Shown one piece after another: positions 33,245-45,900 of a stretch of 64,000 bases of DNA. This DNA comes from Chlamydomonas sphaeroides (lineage: Eukaryota; Chlorophyta; Chlorophyceae; Chlamydomonadales; Chlamydomonadaceae): NCBI GenBank assembly GCA_001662425.1, contig BDDC01000008.1:124001-188000 (forward strand). Reading direction: 5' to 3'. Each line of letters begins with the position of its first letter. The first letter of the stretch is position 1. The translations under genes and the position numbers were made by a program. The notes under the pieces are model-generated. The model worked only from the letters and a program-made list of their open reading frames with translations, ran no database searches and was not told where the DNA came from.

Positions 33245-35989
33245 GGCGTGTGCTTGGTGGCTGCGGGCTGGCCAGTGCCGGACAGCATAGGGCACTTGGG
33301 GACTGGGGCATGGCGCATAAGCGGTGGCTCAGCGCTGGGGCTGGGGCTGGGGCTGAGTGGCAGGGACGAGGAATGCTGAAGTGCTGGGCGTGGCGACTGC
33401 GGTTCAGCAGGGTGCCGGGGTTTCGCAGGCATCCCGGGACTGGCGGGTCGGGGGATACAAGTACTGGTGCAGGCATGCGCGCGTGCACTGTCCTGGCGCC
33501 TAAGTTCGCGCGGCGGGGCCCTTGCAGGCAGGGCCCCACTGCGGCGAGCTGGCTGGCGCAGGCGTTCGGGGACTGCAGACTGAGGGCCGGAGTTGCCGCA
33601 AGTGAACTGTGCGGGTAGCTCGGAGGCCGTCGCTCTACGCACATCGCGCTGTGCCGGGCACCTTGCACCTGGCCATAGGCATGGTCGCAGCCGCCATGCG
33701 TGGCCCGCAACTGAAGTCCTCGCTGTTGCAGCCGTTGCGCCGCGCCAGGTGGCAGAACGAGGTGCCGCCGCTCTGCGAGGGAGGGCCCATGCGGGCGCAC
33801 GGGGGCTGCAGGCGATGGATGGGGCTCTCAGCAGCCGGCTCGGTCTGATCAATGTCGTGCGCGGCTTGTAGTGTCGGCGATCGACCGAGGCTGCCCCCGA
33901 GCCCGCGGCGTGCATCCAACCGTCGCAGGCGTTAGAGATGGATGCACGCGAGGCGGCGGGGAACGCCGGGGCGCGGCGGCCTTCATACTGTACTCAAAAT
34001 GTATCCGGCTCGACGAAGGACGGGCTTGCGGCGCGTGGGCCGCATCGACGTCCGCGCTGCGCCCAGCCTAGGCCGCGGCCCGGCGGCCGCAGCGGTGCGT
34101 GGGTTTGGCGGGGGGTAGTGGAAGGCATTGGGCATTCGGGTCTCGTGTCGTGACAGTCCTTGAGGCCATGGGAGGTGCAGACAGGAACCAGGGGTCGTTC
34201 GGCTCGGCTGGGTCCTGGGGTGATGCCCTGGGTCGCGGGCGCCGACGGCGTGGCCCGTCGCGCGTGGCCCGGTAGGTGCGCCTGTTGCGGTGGCTGTCGT
34301 CGTGTTGGGTCCAGTTGGGTCGTAGGTGGCCGTGGGCTGCTTGTGTTTCTTGGGGCTGGGTGGCCGCACGGATCCGAGCAAGCGGCGGCGCACCTCGAGG
34401 CGTTGCGGTGGCGGCGCGGCTGTGGCGACTTGCTGCTCCCATGCCGTGCTTTAGCGTTGTGTTGGGCTGGTGGTTCGTTTCGTTGGACGGGCGTGTCGTG
34501 CGCTGGAGCAGACGGGTGCGCGTGCGGGTGATGCACCTCTGTACGCAGTGCCATCGTGGAGGGCTGGGTGCAGGTAGCCAGCACGTGCACGCACACAGCT
34601 GTGTACTCGGGGAGAGGCGAAAGCTGCATGTGTGTTTCAAGGTGGCAGTCAGCCTGTGCTGCGTCTTTCCAGACGTGCGGGGCTGCAGGCGGGGGTGGTG
34701 GGCACACGGCGGCGCGATGTGCTGACGCACAGGTGTTCGGCGTCAGGCAGGGGGCTGGTGGTGGTAGGGCAGGCGTGAACAGGAGGCCCCACATGGTCGT
34801 GAGTGTACTGCGTTGTACTGCCAATGCATGTGTTCCAAGCCGGGTGGGGGTACCCTTGTTGCTTGCGGCGCAAGGGCTAGTGCCCAGGAGGGGAGGGGGA
34901 ATCCACCCCCTGGCACGGACCCATTCCCAGTTTAGCCCTTGGCACATCCTAGGGTTTAGGGTTTCAGGGTTTAGGGCCTCAACAGCCGCCGCGCCCGCAG
35001 CTGGCGCGCCAGCCGAGGGATTTGTGGGAGGTGGCAGTGAATGATTGGTCCCGCGCACAGTGAGGTGCTGCACGGGGCGTCGCCGCTTCGCCGCTCCCCC
35101 TCCTACAGGCCGTTGCTGTCGTCGTCTTCCCTGTCGCCCCGCCTCCCTCACCCCCCTCTTACCCGCGAGCGCCTCGGCCCCAGAGTCGGTCTGGGCGGCC
35201 CCGGCAGCATCCTCGGTGGTGCGCCCTGCGAGTAGGCCCTCAGGCCGGCGGTTGGTTAAGGCACGAGGGTGCTGTCAATGCCCGGACATGTCGTCTTGCC
35301 GGGCAGCTCCAAGAGGTAATATGGCCAGGCCGGACTAGGCATGCAGCATGTCCACGTCCTTGCGCAGTTCCTGGTCTTCTGTTGCTGCCAAAAGACCCCA
35401 GCATCCGCATGTCGTCAGGCATTCGACTAAGCGAAGGTCGCCCTGCAAGCCAATCCAGGACGGGCACAATGTCGCATATGGTATCTCCATAATTTTTGGT
35501 GTGCAAAGCTGGCGCGACATACCGTGTGACACGCGTGCAGCGCGTTTGGTTTGGGCAGAAGTTTCCCGTTCACCCGGGTTCACCCGACCGGCGCCCCTCT
35601 GGTTGGACGGCCTTCCCCACACCCCGCAATGGGCACATGCCTTATACACATCATATGATACCCGTATAAGGTGGCAAAGATGTGGCACTCTGCTGCACCG
35701 CATCACGCCCTGCACCGCAAGTGTCCCCATCTTCGACCTTGTCCCCACGGGTCAGACACGACCAGGCGCTCGGCAGGCGCTCGACACGCAACTTGATGGA
35801 GGGGCAGCGAACAGCGGCACGAACCCGCTGCTTCATTTGCTGCTTGCCACATACCACCCTTACAAATACTGCCGTCGTGTGACCACCACTGCTCGTAGTT
35901 GCGGAAGAGCCCTTCAGCCGCGCGTCCCGTTTGATGCCCTCATAGGCCAAGCTGTATGCAGGCCTATGCACAACAGATGATTGAGCGCC
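33245..35989. other. 2.7 kb intergenic region downstream of paralogue B
   Basis: No gene supported. The first part contains G-rich GGGGCT repeats at about 33335-33355 that resemble the end of the last coding exon (33189-33221), apparently another local duplication. A short telomere-like array lies at 34951-34976. Frames at 34160-35044 have no splice context or domain signal. No TGTAA signal was found close to the paralogue B stop. The end of the stretch (35640-35980) should contain the kinase promoter. Confidence 0.45.
34951..34976 (+). repeat. Interstitial telomere-like TTTAGGG units
   Basis: AGGG-TTTAGGG-TTTCAGGG-TTTAGGG: two perfect units of the plant-type telomere repeat TTTAGGG with a partial and a variant unit. 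Chlamydomonas reinhardtii uses TTTTAGGG, so if genuine this points to a relative with the plant-type repeat. It is too short to be a chromosome end. Confidence 0.6.
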
Positions 35990-38900
35990 ATGCGCTTGCG
36001 CCGTGGCAAAGGGCTGCAGTTGAAAGAATGCGCCCTGCTGCTGTCACTCTTCCTGGCTTGCGTCTCCGCTCAAGGCGAGACCTTGGACGATCGTAGCTGC
36101 GTACATGTCACCTCAGGAGTGGACCTCGCTGCGGCCTTCGTATCGACTGCCAATTGCGTCTTCGTCCGGCCACCTGTGAGTGCCAGCAACGTTGCCTTTG
36201 TGCTTCGGTGCGCTTAGTTACTTCCTTGTAGGTGCTCGAGCTCACCGACGCGGACTTCCAGGGCCTGGGCCCTCTCCCGCTTACGTTGACACGCAACCTG
36301 ACCATTTTGGGCCGCTCCGTGAACGACACGCTGCTCGTGCTTCCAGCCCGTCGCAAGGTGCGCTTTCGGCTTTCATAGAAAGCGCTCTCGGCAAGCGACG
36401 CAGTTGTTGCACACCAGCACTTTGCGAAACCCCAGCACACCCGGGCATCGCAACTTGCAGGTCACGCTGGCGGATGGCGTGGTGCTCAGCATCCGGTATG
36501 CGGCGCTTTGGCGCTTCCGGGCGGACAGCTTCATGCGCTCACCCGGGCTGGACTTCCTCGCTCCTCGGCCGGGCCCGGCTTCCGCCGCTATGCTGGTGCT
36601 GCAGCCGGTGATAGGCGTCCTAGACGCCTGTCTACCCTGGTGCGTGGAACCGCGCTACAACAGCAGAGCTCCAAACCCACGCGCCTCGGTCCCTGGTCGC
36701 GCGCCTGCGTCGCACGCACCCACACGCCCGCCTCGCCGTCCCCCCGAACGCTGCCGCATGGCTCCGCTTGACCTGGCGTCCCAGGCGACCATCACACCCG
36801 CTCATGCTGCCGCCACCCTGCCTGATCCATCCTTGCGCCCCTGCTGTCGCCGCAGCGACCTCATGGCTCGCAACTGGGCGGCCGCGGCGCGGCCGCCAGG
36901 CGTGCCCGGGCAGCAGGACTACAGGCTGTGCAGCGGGCAGCCGGGCTGCTCGCAAGACACAGCAGCGCCGTGGGCCCAGGTGCGGGCTGGGCAGGGCAGT
37001 GCTGCGCCGCGCCAGCGCCCGCCCTTGCGCGCCTGCCGCACGCATGCGTCGCGGCTGCCAGCGAGTCAGCTGCGCGTTGCTGGCCGCCACCACCGCTACG
37101 CACAAAAAACATCGCGAGGCACACTGTCTGATCGGCACCTGCTGGCTCCCGCGCTGCCACCGCAGCGCTGCTGGCCAAGCAAGAGCATCCTGACGGGTAA
37201 GGCGGGCACAGGCCGGATCCAGCACTTTAGATTCAAATCATATGACTGTGCGAGACCCGCCGAGAGGCTGGGGTTGAGCTCCTTTGGTCGGACCTCTGAT
37301 CCAGCAGCAGCAGCAGCAGCCCTGCGCCGCCCGCCGCCGTGACGTGTCCGCCCCGCCCAACCTGGGACTCGGGGCGCTGCAGACATGGCCTTCACGGCGG
37401 CGGACCAGGACGCGGCCGGCAACCCCAGCCCCAGCGGCTACAACATCCGCATCGGACACACGCACATCGTGTGCCGCGCCATCACGTCACCCGAGTGCAT
37501 GGAAACGCACACTGTCGTAGGTGGGCAGGGGCGGACAGGGGCGCTGGCCACAGCGGTTGGGGGCGGGGCAAAGGGGGCCGCGGCGCGTGCAGGCGCCAGA
37601 GTGCTGCCGCTTGTTGCTGCCGTATGCCCGCTCCCGGACACAGGGCCGTGGCGGTGTGAAGGCCCTCTCACCTACCGGCCCGCCCACCTCAGGCTGCCTG
37701 CTGCTGATGCTGAGCGGCAGAGGCGGCGAGCTGCCGCCGTTGCTCGCGCCGCCGGCGCCGCCGCCTGGAGCGGCAGGTGGCGAGCTGGGGCCATGGACCG
37801 GCGCTCGCGCGCCGGGCTCCAACGCTCCCGCGCGCTCCGGACCGCCGGCGGTGGCGCTGCTGGCCGGGTGTATCACTGGCGGTGAGGGTTCGTGGTGTCG
37901 GGAAGCGTTGCGTCACCGTGCTGCCTTTCTTCTGAGGCATGGCCACCGCAGCAGGCCTCACGCGCGGGGCCGGTTCGCGAGCCTCGGTAGACTGTGCGCG
38001 CGGCCCCCTCTCCCCTCCGCTGCTTGCCAGGGGTCGTGCTGCTGCTGCTCTGCGCGGCCGCCGCCGCCGTGCTGCTCCGCCGCAATCGCGCGCGCCGGCG
38101 GCAGCAGCCTGGCGCCGGCGCCGCCGCCGACGCGGAGGTCGACGTCGTGCTGGACGTTGACAGCGCGCGAGGCTGCGGCTACCGCTCCTCGCTGGGCACA
38201 GAGGGTGGCCAGGGCGGTGGCGGCTCGGCCCCGCTGCCGGGTCCGGCCAAGAGGTGAGGCGCCGACGGATGCACCCGCGTGTGGCATACGTGTGTGCTTG
38301 GGTGCGTGGAACTGCTCTCGTGCGTACGAGGTGTGTAGTTGCATCAGGATTCTGTAGTGTGGTTCTAAGCAGATTGGCAACCCTGCGTAGGCTCCTGAAG
38401 GACATTGACGACACGGGCACGGCGCTGCCGTCCGTGCTGGGCGAGGACCGCTGCCTGCTGCTGGACCTGGCCGCAGCTGAATTACGGGCGGAGGCTGGCC
38501 TGAAAGGTACGGCCACCGTGACGTACGGCGTCGGGCGCGTCACGGATTCACGGCAACGGGTGTGTCACGAGACAGGGGACTGCGAGGGGCCAAGGCCGGT
38601 GTGCCGGCCCCGCCGCTGCCCCCCCCGCAGATACGCCGACGGTGTCGCTGTCCATCGCTGACAGCAGCGCCGGACTGAACAGCGCCAAGGTGCCGCGAGC
38701 CAGCGCCGCCACCGCAGGCATCGTGACGCTGGCGACGCCGACCTCGGCCGAGGTGCTCGAGAAGCTGTCGGTCGAGTTTGAGCACGTCCGCAAGGTCGCG
38801 TCACAGCCGATAGAATTCGTAGGGGCGGCGGTCGACTCCACTGGCGCTGGCGGCGGCGGCGGCGCGCAGCGTGAGGACCAGGCCGGCGGCGACGGCGCCG

Positions 38901-41655
38901 CTGCCGCTGCCGCCGCCGCCGCCGTGCTTTGCGCCAAGGTCTTCACCGCCACCAACGCGCCGAGGGCTCGCTCCGCGCCGTTGGGGGGCGCGGCAGCGGC
39001 GGCGCTCGCGGCTCGGCCCGGCGGCGGGCGCGAAGGGTCAGGAGGGCAGGAGGGCGACGATGTGAAGGCCGGGCCCGGCGGCAGGAGCGACGGCGGCTCT
39101 GGGGATCTGGTTGAGCTCATGCCCAACGGCCTCATGGGCAAGGGCGCCTTCGGCCGGGTCTATCGGGCCACGGTGGGACCCGGGGGGCTGCCGGCCGCGA
39201 CGCGTGCCGCAGCAAGGCACCTCCACCCGCGTGCGCCGCGCTCTCAGCGGGCTGGTGGCGGCGGCGGCCGGTCGCAGCGTACCCGACCGAGAGCGCGAGG
39301 GAGCGGCAGCTTCGCGCGGGAGGTCGAGTGGGAGACGCGGCACGGCCCTCGAGGCGCATGCCTGCCTGTCCCCGAGCTCCCCCCTGACCCGTCCTCCGCA
39401 GTTCCGGGGTCAGCTCGTCGCGGCCAAGGTGCTCGAGAACTGCTGGGGGCCCGGAGCATCCCACGGCGGACCGCTGCCCGCCAGCGACACGCTTGCCCAG
39501 GTGCGGCCAGCTGCGAGGGGCAGCGAGCAGCACACGCATTGCAGCACACCCCGCTGGCGCCCTCCTGCCGCGGCTGCACCTGCCCTGATGGCCCCTGCGG
39601 GACCTCGCATCGTCGCTCGGAGCCCGCTTGTGCGTCACAGCGGACCTCCCCACACGTCTCGCCACTGCCGCCGCCACTGCCGCCGCCCCGCCCAGGAGCT
39701 GGCAGTGCTGGCGCGCTGCCGCCACCCCAACGTGGTCACGCTGCTGGCCGCCTGCCTGGCGCCGCCGCGGCCGTGCCTGGTGCTGGAGCTGATGGAGACG
39801 AGCGTGGAGAAGCTGCTGTACGGCGGCAGCGGCGAGGCGCCGCTGCCCATACGGCTGGTGGGTTGAGGCGGGTAGGGGCTGCTGTTGTCGCGATCACTGC
39901 ACGCCCCCCTGCAATGGACCCAGCTCCCGAAGTCGTGCCCGACCGCCTTGCCACGGCCCCTCCGCCGCCCCCAGGTGCTGCACATTGCGGTGGAGGTGGC
40001 CAAGGGCCTCGAGTTCCTGCACCCCACCGTCATGCACCGCGGTGGGCCACTGGGTAGCCCGGGTGGGCGGGCGGCAGCGCCTAAGCACAAGTCCGCCAGG
40101 GACCGGGCAGCGAGTCGGCCTCCGCCAAGGTCGAACAGCCGGCAGCGCGCCCGCTGCGCTGCGCCCACCAGCTGAGCGCGCGTCTCGCTGGCCGCACTTG
40201 CTGCGCCACCCACCCACCCAGCCGCCCACGTTGCGCTCGCGTTGAGCCCGCCACCCCGCCTACACCGCGATCGCCCCCAGACCTCAAGCCCGCCAACGTG
40301 CTGATCAACGACCCCTGGGGCGAGTGCCCAGTGGTCAAGCTGGCGGACTTCGGGCTGAGCAGGGTGCGGGAGACGGTGCTCGTGACTGCGCACCCCGAGG
40401 CGGGCACGGTGAGCGAGGCTGTGCTGGGCTAAGCATAGGTTACAATGTAACACCCTGATGTGGTATCATACCGGTATGCTTTACAGCCTTTGCCGTAGCA
40501 GCGCAATCCTGGTGCCCATGCTCTCCAAGGAGGGCCTGGTGAGCCGCCGGCGAAGCAAGGTAGCGCAACAGCGCCCACGGCTCGGCTTTGATCCTAGACC
40601 TGCCTGCTTACCTGTCCTGCTTGCCCTCCTGCCTCCCCGTCCGCGCATTGGGTGCCGCGTGCGCCATACCCCGACCTGGACCCACGTCAGACGGCGTACA
40701 TCGCACCGGTACGTGCGTTGGCGTGCCCCTGTCACAGGGAAGGACTGCCAGAAGCAGCCTCCTCGCTCCCTGCTTGCTCGCTAAAACCAGTAAACCGCTG
40801 ATCCCGCTATGCTGCTGGCCCTCGCGTCACCGCAGGAGTGCGTAGATGTCATCACCTGCCCCATCAGCCACCTCTCGGACATCTACAGGTGCGTGTGCGT
40901 GCGTGGCTGTGTGGTGGGGAGTTTCGCCTCCCGGCTCCTGGCTGGGCTGGACCCGTTCCGAGAGCCGGCAGGATCCCTCGGCGGCTCCGATCCATGGCTA
41001 CTACTGGCGGCTGCAGTCGCGAGAGGAGCTGGTCTGCCTTCTCGGCGCCCGGTGCAACCTTGATGATACGATTCCCGCCTTCCCTGCCTGACCGCCTTAC
41101 TTTGTCAACCTGCACCTCCACTCCTCCTTCTCCCCCTCACGCCGCCAGCTTTGGAGTGCTGCTGTGGGAGCTGATCGCGGGCGTGCGGCCATGGCAGGGC
41201 CTGGGGCCCATCCCCATCGCAATGAAGGTGCGCAGCAGCCGCATGCCAAGCATTATGCTTGAATGAACGCGTGTCACACACAGTGCAGTCGCTCGCCAGC
41301 ACCTGTACCCCCGCGAGCAGCCAGGCCCCGTCCAGCCACCCCTCCGTCCGACGGGCCGCGCCACAGCGCTAGATGCCATCGTCATGCGAGCAGCACACCA
41401 ACCCAATAACCATACCAACACCCCTTGCCCACACCAACGCACCGCCAGGTTGCAATCTACGGCGAGCGCCCGCCGCTGCCGCCGCCCGCGCCCGCGCCGG
41501 GCGCCGACAGCAGCCGCTGGCCCAACAAGCTGGTTCGCCTCATCGGCCAGTGCTGGGAGCGCGACCCGCTGCGGCGGCCCGCGGCGGCGGACTGCGTCAA
41601 GCTACTGCTGCTGGCGCGGCAGGAGCTCGATTCGGGCTCGCGGCAGTCGCAGTGA
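35990..41655 (+). CDS. Receptor-like protein kinase of the TKL type
   Basis: Eighteen exons (35990-36175, 36232-36357, 36461-36639, 36856-36979, 37166-37196, 37383-37520, 37693-37881, 38031-38253, 38391-38506, 38631-39172, 39402-39500, 39696-39857, 39975-40041, 40281-40408, 40691-40708, 40836-40888, 41149-41227, 41449-41655) give 2667 nt, 888 aa, all in phase. A signal peptide (ALLLSLFLACVSAQG) starts the protein. The outer region to about 323 has NLT/NDT sites and Cys residues but no recognised fold. A membrane helix follows (VVLLLLCAAAAAVLL), then a basic RRNRARRR stop-transfer. The cytoplasmic kinase has GKGAFGRV (607-614), VAAK (K627), HRDLKPANVL (D728), DFG (D750), YIAPE (E777) and SDIYSFGVLLWELIAG, all intact. 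The tail is short. Receptor-like TKL kinases are an expanded family in these algae; the ligand is unknown. The 18-nt exon carrying TAYIAP is the least certain but is needed for the activation segment. Confidence 0.85.
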
Positions 41656-42890
41656 GCTGGCGCTGGGGCTGCGGGCGGGTGGGAAGGTGGGATGTGCGGC
41701 ACCGCTCTTACCGGGTAGTCGCATGGCATAGGCCACGGAAAGGGGCCTCGAAGGTGATACGCACTACGCATGAATCGAATCGCGGAGTTACGTAAGGCTC
41801 GTCACTCAATGTATGCGACGATTGGGTCGATGAATGAGGCCGTACGGCAAGCACGAGGCCTATACTACAGCTACTTGGGAAGGCTGTCACGCTGCTTCGA
41901 ATGGTCAGACGTCGTTAGCACTGCTCCACATTTTGGGCCCTGTGGCTGGCGGCTTCCGGCCTCGGGTCCGCTGTCCTACGCTGGCCGCTTGGTGGCCGCA
42001 GAGGCGCCACCATCGCACGTACGCACTGTACTGTACTGCACTCGTAGCCGTACCTCGGCCTGGCGGCCGCCCTTCGTCTCTAGCGCCGATGCGCACTGCT
42101 GCGAGATAGCGCGACTGTGGAATATGTCCCCGCGAGTAGGTGTGGTTGCATGGGAACGCGTGGGCTGGTGGTTACACGGGTTTGGCCGGCGAGGGAGGCA
42201 CGGGCTGTCGTGCCGTGGTGCTGTCGGGAAGTAAGAACATGGCTGCCCGGGGTATGAGCGAAGTGCAGGGTTGATGACACTGTGTAGGCTAGCCCCGGCG
42301 AGGCCGAGAGACTGTGGTACGTGGCAACGCAGAGTCTGGCAAGCACGGTGGCTCCTTGTTGTGAAGCAAATCCGTCCGGATTTTACCGCCCCGGCCCCAG
42401 AGAGCAGGGCGGAGTCCGACTGGATCTTCGAGCCGGAGCCGGCACGAGTATAGACTGGAGCGCTGCAGCGCCGGCCTCGGCAGCAGCAGGGGCCGCAGCC
42501 GGGGTGGCGGCGAGGGGAAAGTCAACGTCCACGGTGGCTGCGCCGGCGCCTCGTAGGGTCCACGTGAACCCTTGTTACATTAGTCCTCCTCGATCCACCA
42601 CAACCGTCGCTTGCTTGCAATCATGTACATGTGCACGCCGTACGCTGCACAGGCGCAACGCGGCTCAGTCCCCCAACGCAGCCCTCCTCCAAGCCGGAGC
42701 CGCGCAAAAGCGGTGTAGTCGGCCCTCCACCACCTACCCCAGCTCGCTGTCTGCCCGTCCCGCTTTTCCCACGCCACACTGGCTCCGCCGGCCTCACGGC
42801 CCGTAACTCTGACCGCTCCATGTCAGGGCCCCCACCACGGGGCGGCGCGCCCGGGCCCTGCCGCGTCATGACACCGCCGCAAGGCTGCCG
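41656..42890. other. Intergenic between convergent kinase and RPA1 genes
   Basis: The kinase (+) and RPA1 (-) converge here, so this is two 3' UTRs plus spacer. No exon chain is supported. A minus-strand TGTAA at 42575-42579 suits RPA1. No plus-strand TGTAA was seen for the kinase. Confidence 0.45.
42575..42579 (-). promoter_or_regulatory. TGTAA polyadenylation signal (minus strand) for RPA1
   Basis: TTACA on the plus strand lies about 410 bases downstream of the RPA1 stop codon at 42988-42990. Confidence 0.5.
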
Positions 42891-42954
42891 CTGCGGCCCC
42901 GGGGCCCCAGCGCTCCGCTGCGGCCCCGGGGCCCCAGCGCTCCGCTGCGGTCCG
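42891..42954. repeat. 27 bp tandem repeat, 2.4 copies, in the RPA1 3' UTR
   Basis: Units start at 42891, 42918 and 42945 with CTGCGG. The first two are identical 27-mers containing GGGGCCCCAGCGCTCCG. The palindromic GGCCCC/GGGGCC core could form hairpins in the RNA. Confidence 0.85.
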
Positions 42955-42987
42955 ACGCCCCATCGCCGTCATGAAAAGGACTGCCGC

Positions 42988-45900
42988 TCACCAGAAGGCG
43001 TTGGGCGGCACCTGATACGACCCGCCGCCGCCGCCTGGCGGCCCCTGCTGCTGTTGCGGCGGCGGGCCGCCGTAGCCGCCTCCACCCTGATGCTGCTGGC
43101 CGCCCCAGCCGCCAGGGCCGCCCTGCTGCTGCTGCTGCTGGTGGGGAGGAGGCCCGCCGTAGCCACCTCCACCCTGCTGCTGCTGCGTGTTCCAACCGCC
43201 GCCGCCGCCACCGCCACCGCCGTATGCGCCGCCGCCTTGCTGTCCCTGGTATCCGCCGCCAGCAGCCGGTGGAGGGCCTCCGTAATCGCCGCCGGGCCCC
43301 GCCCGAGGGGGCGGCGTGTGGCCGCCGCCGCCGCCCTGCTGCTGCGGAGGGCCCTGCCCGTACGGGTTGGTCGCGGGCTGCGTCACGTACGGGTTGGTCC
43401 CCTGCTGCTGCCCGCCTCCGTACCCTCCGCCCTGCTGCCTTTGCCCCTGCTGGCCCCACTGCTGCTGCCCGCCGTGGCCCTGCTGCTGCTGCTGGCCCTG
43501 CCAGCCGCCGGCCGCCGCGCCGCCGTAGCCAGCGTTGCTGGGGCCCGCGCCGCCGCCAGCACCGGCTGCCGCGGCGGCACCGCCTCCCGGGCCTCCGTGC
43601 ACCAGCACGGGCTGCCCAGCCTCCAGCGCGCGGATGTAGCCCAGCATGACGCCTGACTCCTTGACGAAGTCGCCCAGCTTCTCCAGGCGGTAGATCGAGG
43701 TCTTCAGCCGCTTCTCGTCGTTCCAGTTGTCCTCGGCCACCTGAATGGGGATGGGCGCAGAAAGACATCGGCCAGCGGCGCAGACAGACGAAGGACACAG
43801 GGAGCATCGTACGGCGAGAGGGCAGATGGCCAGGTGCGATGGATGCAATGGCTGTTCCCTGGGTTGTGGCGTCAGGCTGTGCTGCCTTGGCATCAGCGGC
43901 CTGCCTGCCTGCCTGCCCGCCTCCCTGGCGATCACCTTGAGCCGGAAGATGAAGGGCATGAAGCGGAGGCTCTCGGCCGTGCGCTCGAAGGCCTGCGGGG
44001 CGGCGCAGCGCGGATGACGCAGGAAGCGGCGGGGTAAGCCGCCTCCTGTCTCCTGGCTCGGCTGGCATCGTGCGCAACAGGCCCCACCGAGGGACGGCAA
44101 CACGTGCAGTGGTCGGCACATGCTATTCCTGCAAGGTGGGCCGCAAGGTGGGCACCACGCGGGGCACCAACTGCTGTCCTCACCGGCAGATCCTCCTGCT
44201 CCAGCTGCCGCAGCTCGGTGGCGGGCCGCCCGAACAGCGCGTCGCCCGCGTCGCCGAAGGCCGTCAGGTACTGCTTGCCGGTGTGGTCGCACGCCGACAT
44301 GGACACCTGCACGGGCAGGGGGCCAGGGTGCGCGTGTGACAGCAGCTTGCAGGAGGTTCGGCATGGGCACATGCTGGGCTGCACCTTGTGTGATGGATCG
44401 TCATGATTGCAGAAATGGCGACGGGAGGGGCTGTGCCGCACAACCACACCCCCAACACGGCCATGCGTGTGATGGTTCCCACCAGGTAGCGCCAGACCGG
44501 CTGGTCGGTGTTGATGTTGCAGCGCTCGCAGCTCCAGTTGCCGCCGCCAAGGTCGGTCATCTTCTTCTGGCACGACCGGCCGTTGTGCTCGTGCGGGCAG
44601 GAGGGGTAGACCACGGCGCTGTGGCCGCCCGAGGTGTTGGGCTCGGTCTTGATCATGTCCACCACCGCCGACACGGTGATCCAGTCCGGCTTGCCGCCCG
44701 TGCCCAGGTGCTCGTCCTGCCGGGACCGAGGGGAGGGCAGGAAGGATGTGGAGCGCCAGGTCAGCATGCGCTTGCACACGTAAGCAACCGCTGCCGGGCG
44801 CCATGCGCGCAGGTGCTCGGCCTGGGGCACGGAGGGCGGTGATTTCAGGCAGCGCACAACCACATCACCGCTCCGCAACACACACAGCCCCAGGGACATG
44901 GCACGACCCGTGGTTGCTCAACCCCGTCTGGCCCCTGCCTCTGATGGCTGCGATCTCGACCCCATGACGCGTGGCACGCCATGCCATCGCACAACGACAC
45001 AACACAACCAGCGGGTGCCCACCTTGATGGCGGCGAGCGTGGTGCGGCGGTCGCTGCGGCCGCCGCCGCCCCCTCCGCCGCCGCCCGTGCTCAGCGAGCT
45101 CGCAGCAGACGTGCGGCCGCCGCCGTCGTACCTGGCATGGCGGACGCAGGCGTAGGCAACAAGTCAAATAGGCAACCAACAAGACCCGCATCGTACACGT
45201 CATCCTCCGACCCACATGTCCCAAGCGCCCTTCCCAACTGTCAATCTCCTAGGCCCCCCGGACCGCACCATCGGCGCAGCCGCTGCGCGGCGTCCACGTC
45301 CGGCGGGTCGAGCTTGAGGATGCTGGAGCCAATGGTGCTGAGGTTCTTGCCGTTGTAGTCGCCCACGCGCAGCGCCTTGGCCACCAGGACGGGCTTGGCG
45401 CCCGCCTTGACAGCCTTCGGGAGGGAGAGACATGGTGTGGGCGAGCGAGGACAAGCCGTCTTGGCTGCGACGGCCTTGGCTGAGGGCCTCGCATTGTACG
45501 CCGGCCCAGCGCGGCCCGTCCGCGGGTCGTAGCCACGGGGCTGCTGCTAAGGCCTTCCGTCGGGCCTAGGCCCCCTAGTTGCCCCTGTCTCTCGCATCGC
45601 AACACAACCCTCGACGCCGCCCTCAACTGCCATGATGCCAGCACACCCGCTGTGTGCCTGCGCGACATCGCACCTGCTCGATGGCGTCGCCGGGGTTGGC
45701 CACCAGGCCGCCCCACAGCGTCACCTCGATGGACCGCCCCGAGTCGTCGCGCACCAGCAGCGCGCGCTTCTGCGTCTCCTCGCCCGTCTTGCGCGTGATG
45801 GTCTGGCAGGGGCGGGCAGCAGGGGTGCGGTGGGCAGGCCTGAGCACGCGGCGCACGGCACCCCGCCAGCAGACGCGTTGCGGGCCGCGCGTGGGTGGCC

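Noticed and set aside
42631..43656. 341-aa plus-strand frame opposite the RPA1 tail
   Set aside because: The minus strand encodes the Gly/Gln-rich end of RPA1 in frame with the conserved DBD-C; the plus-strand frame (Ala/Leu repeats) is the complement of those repeats.
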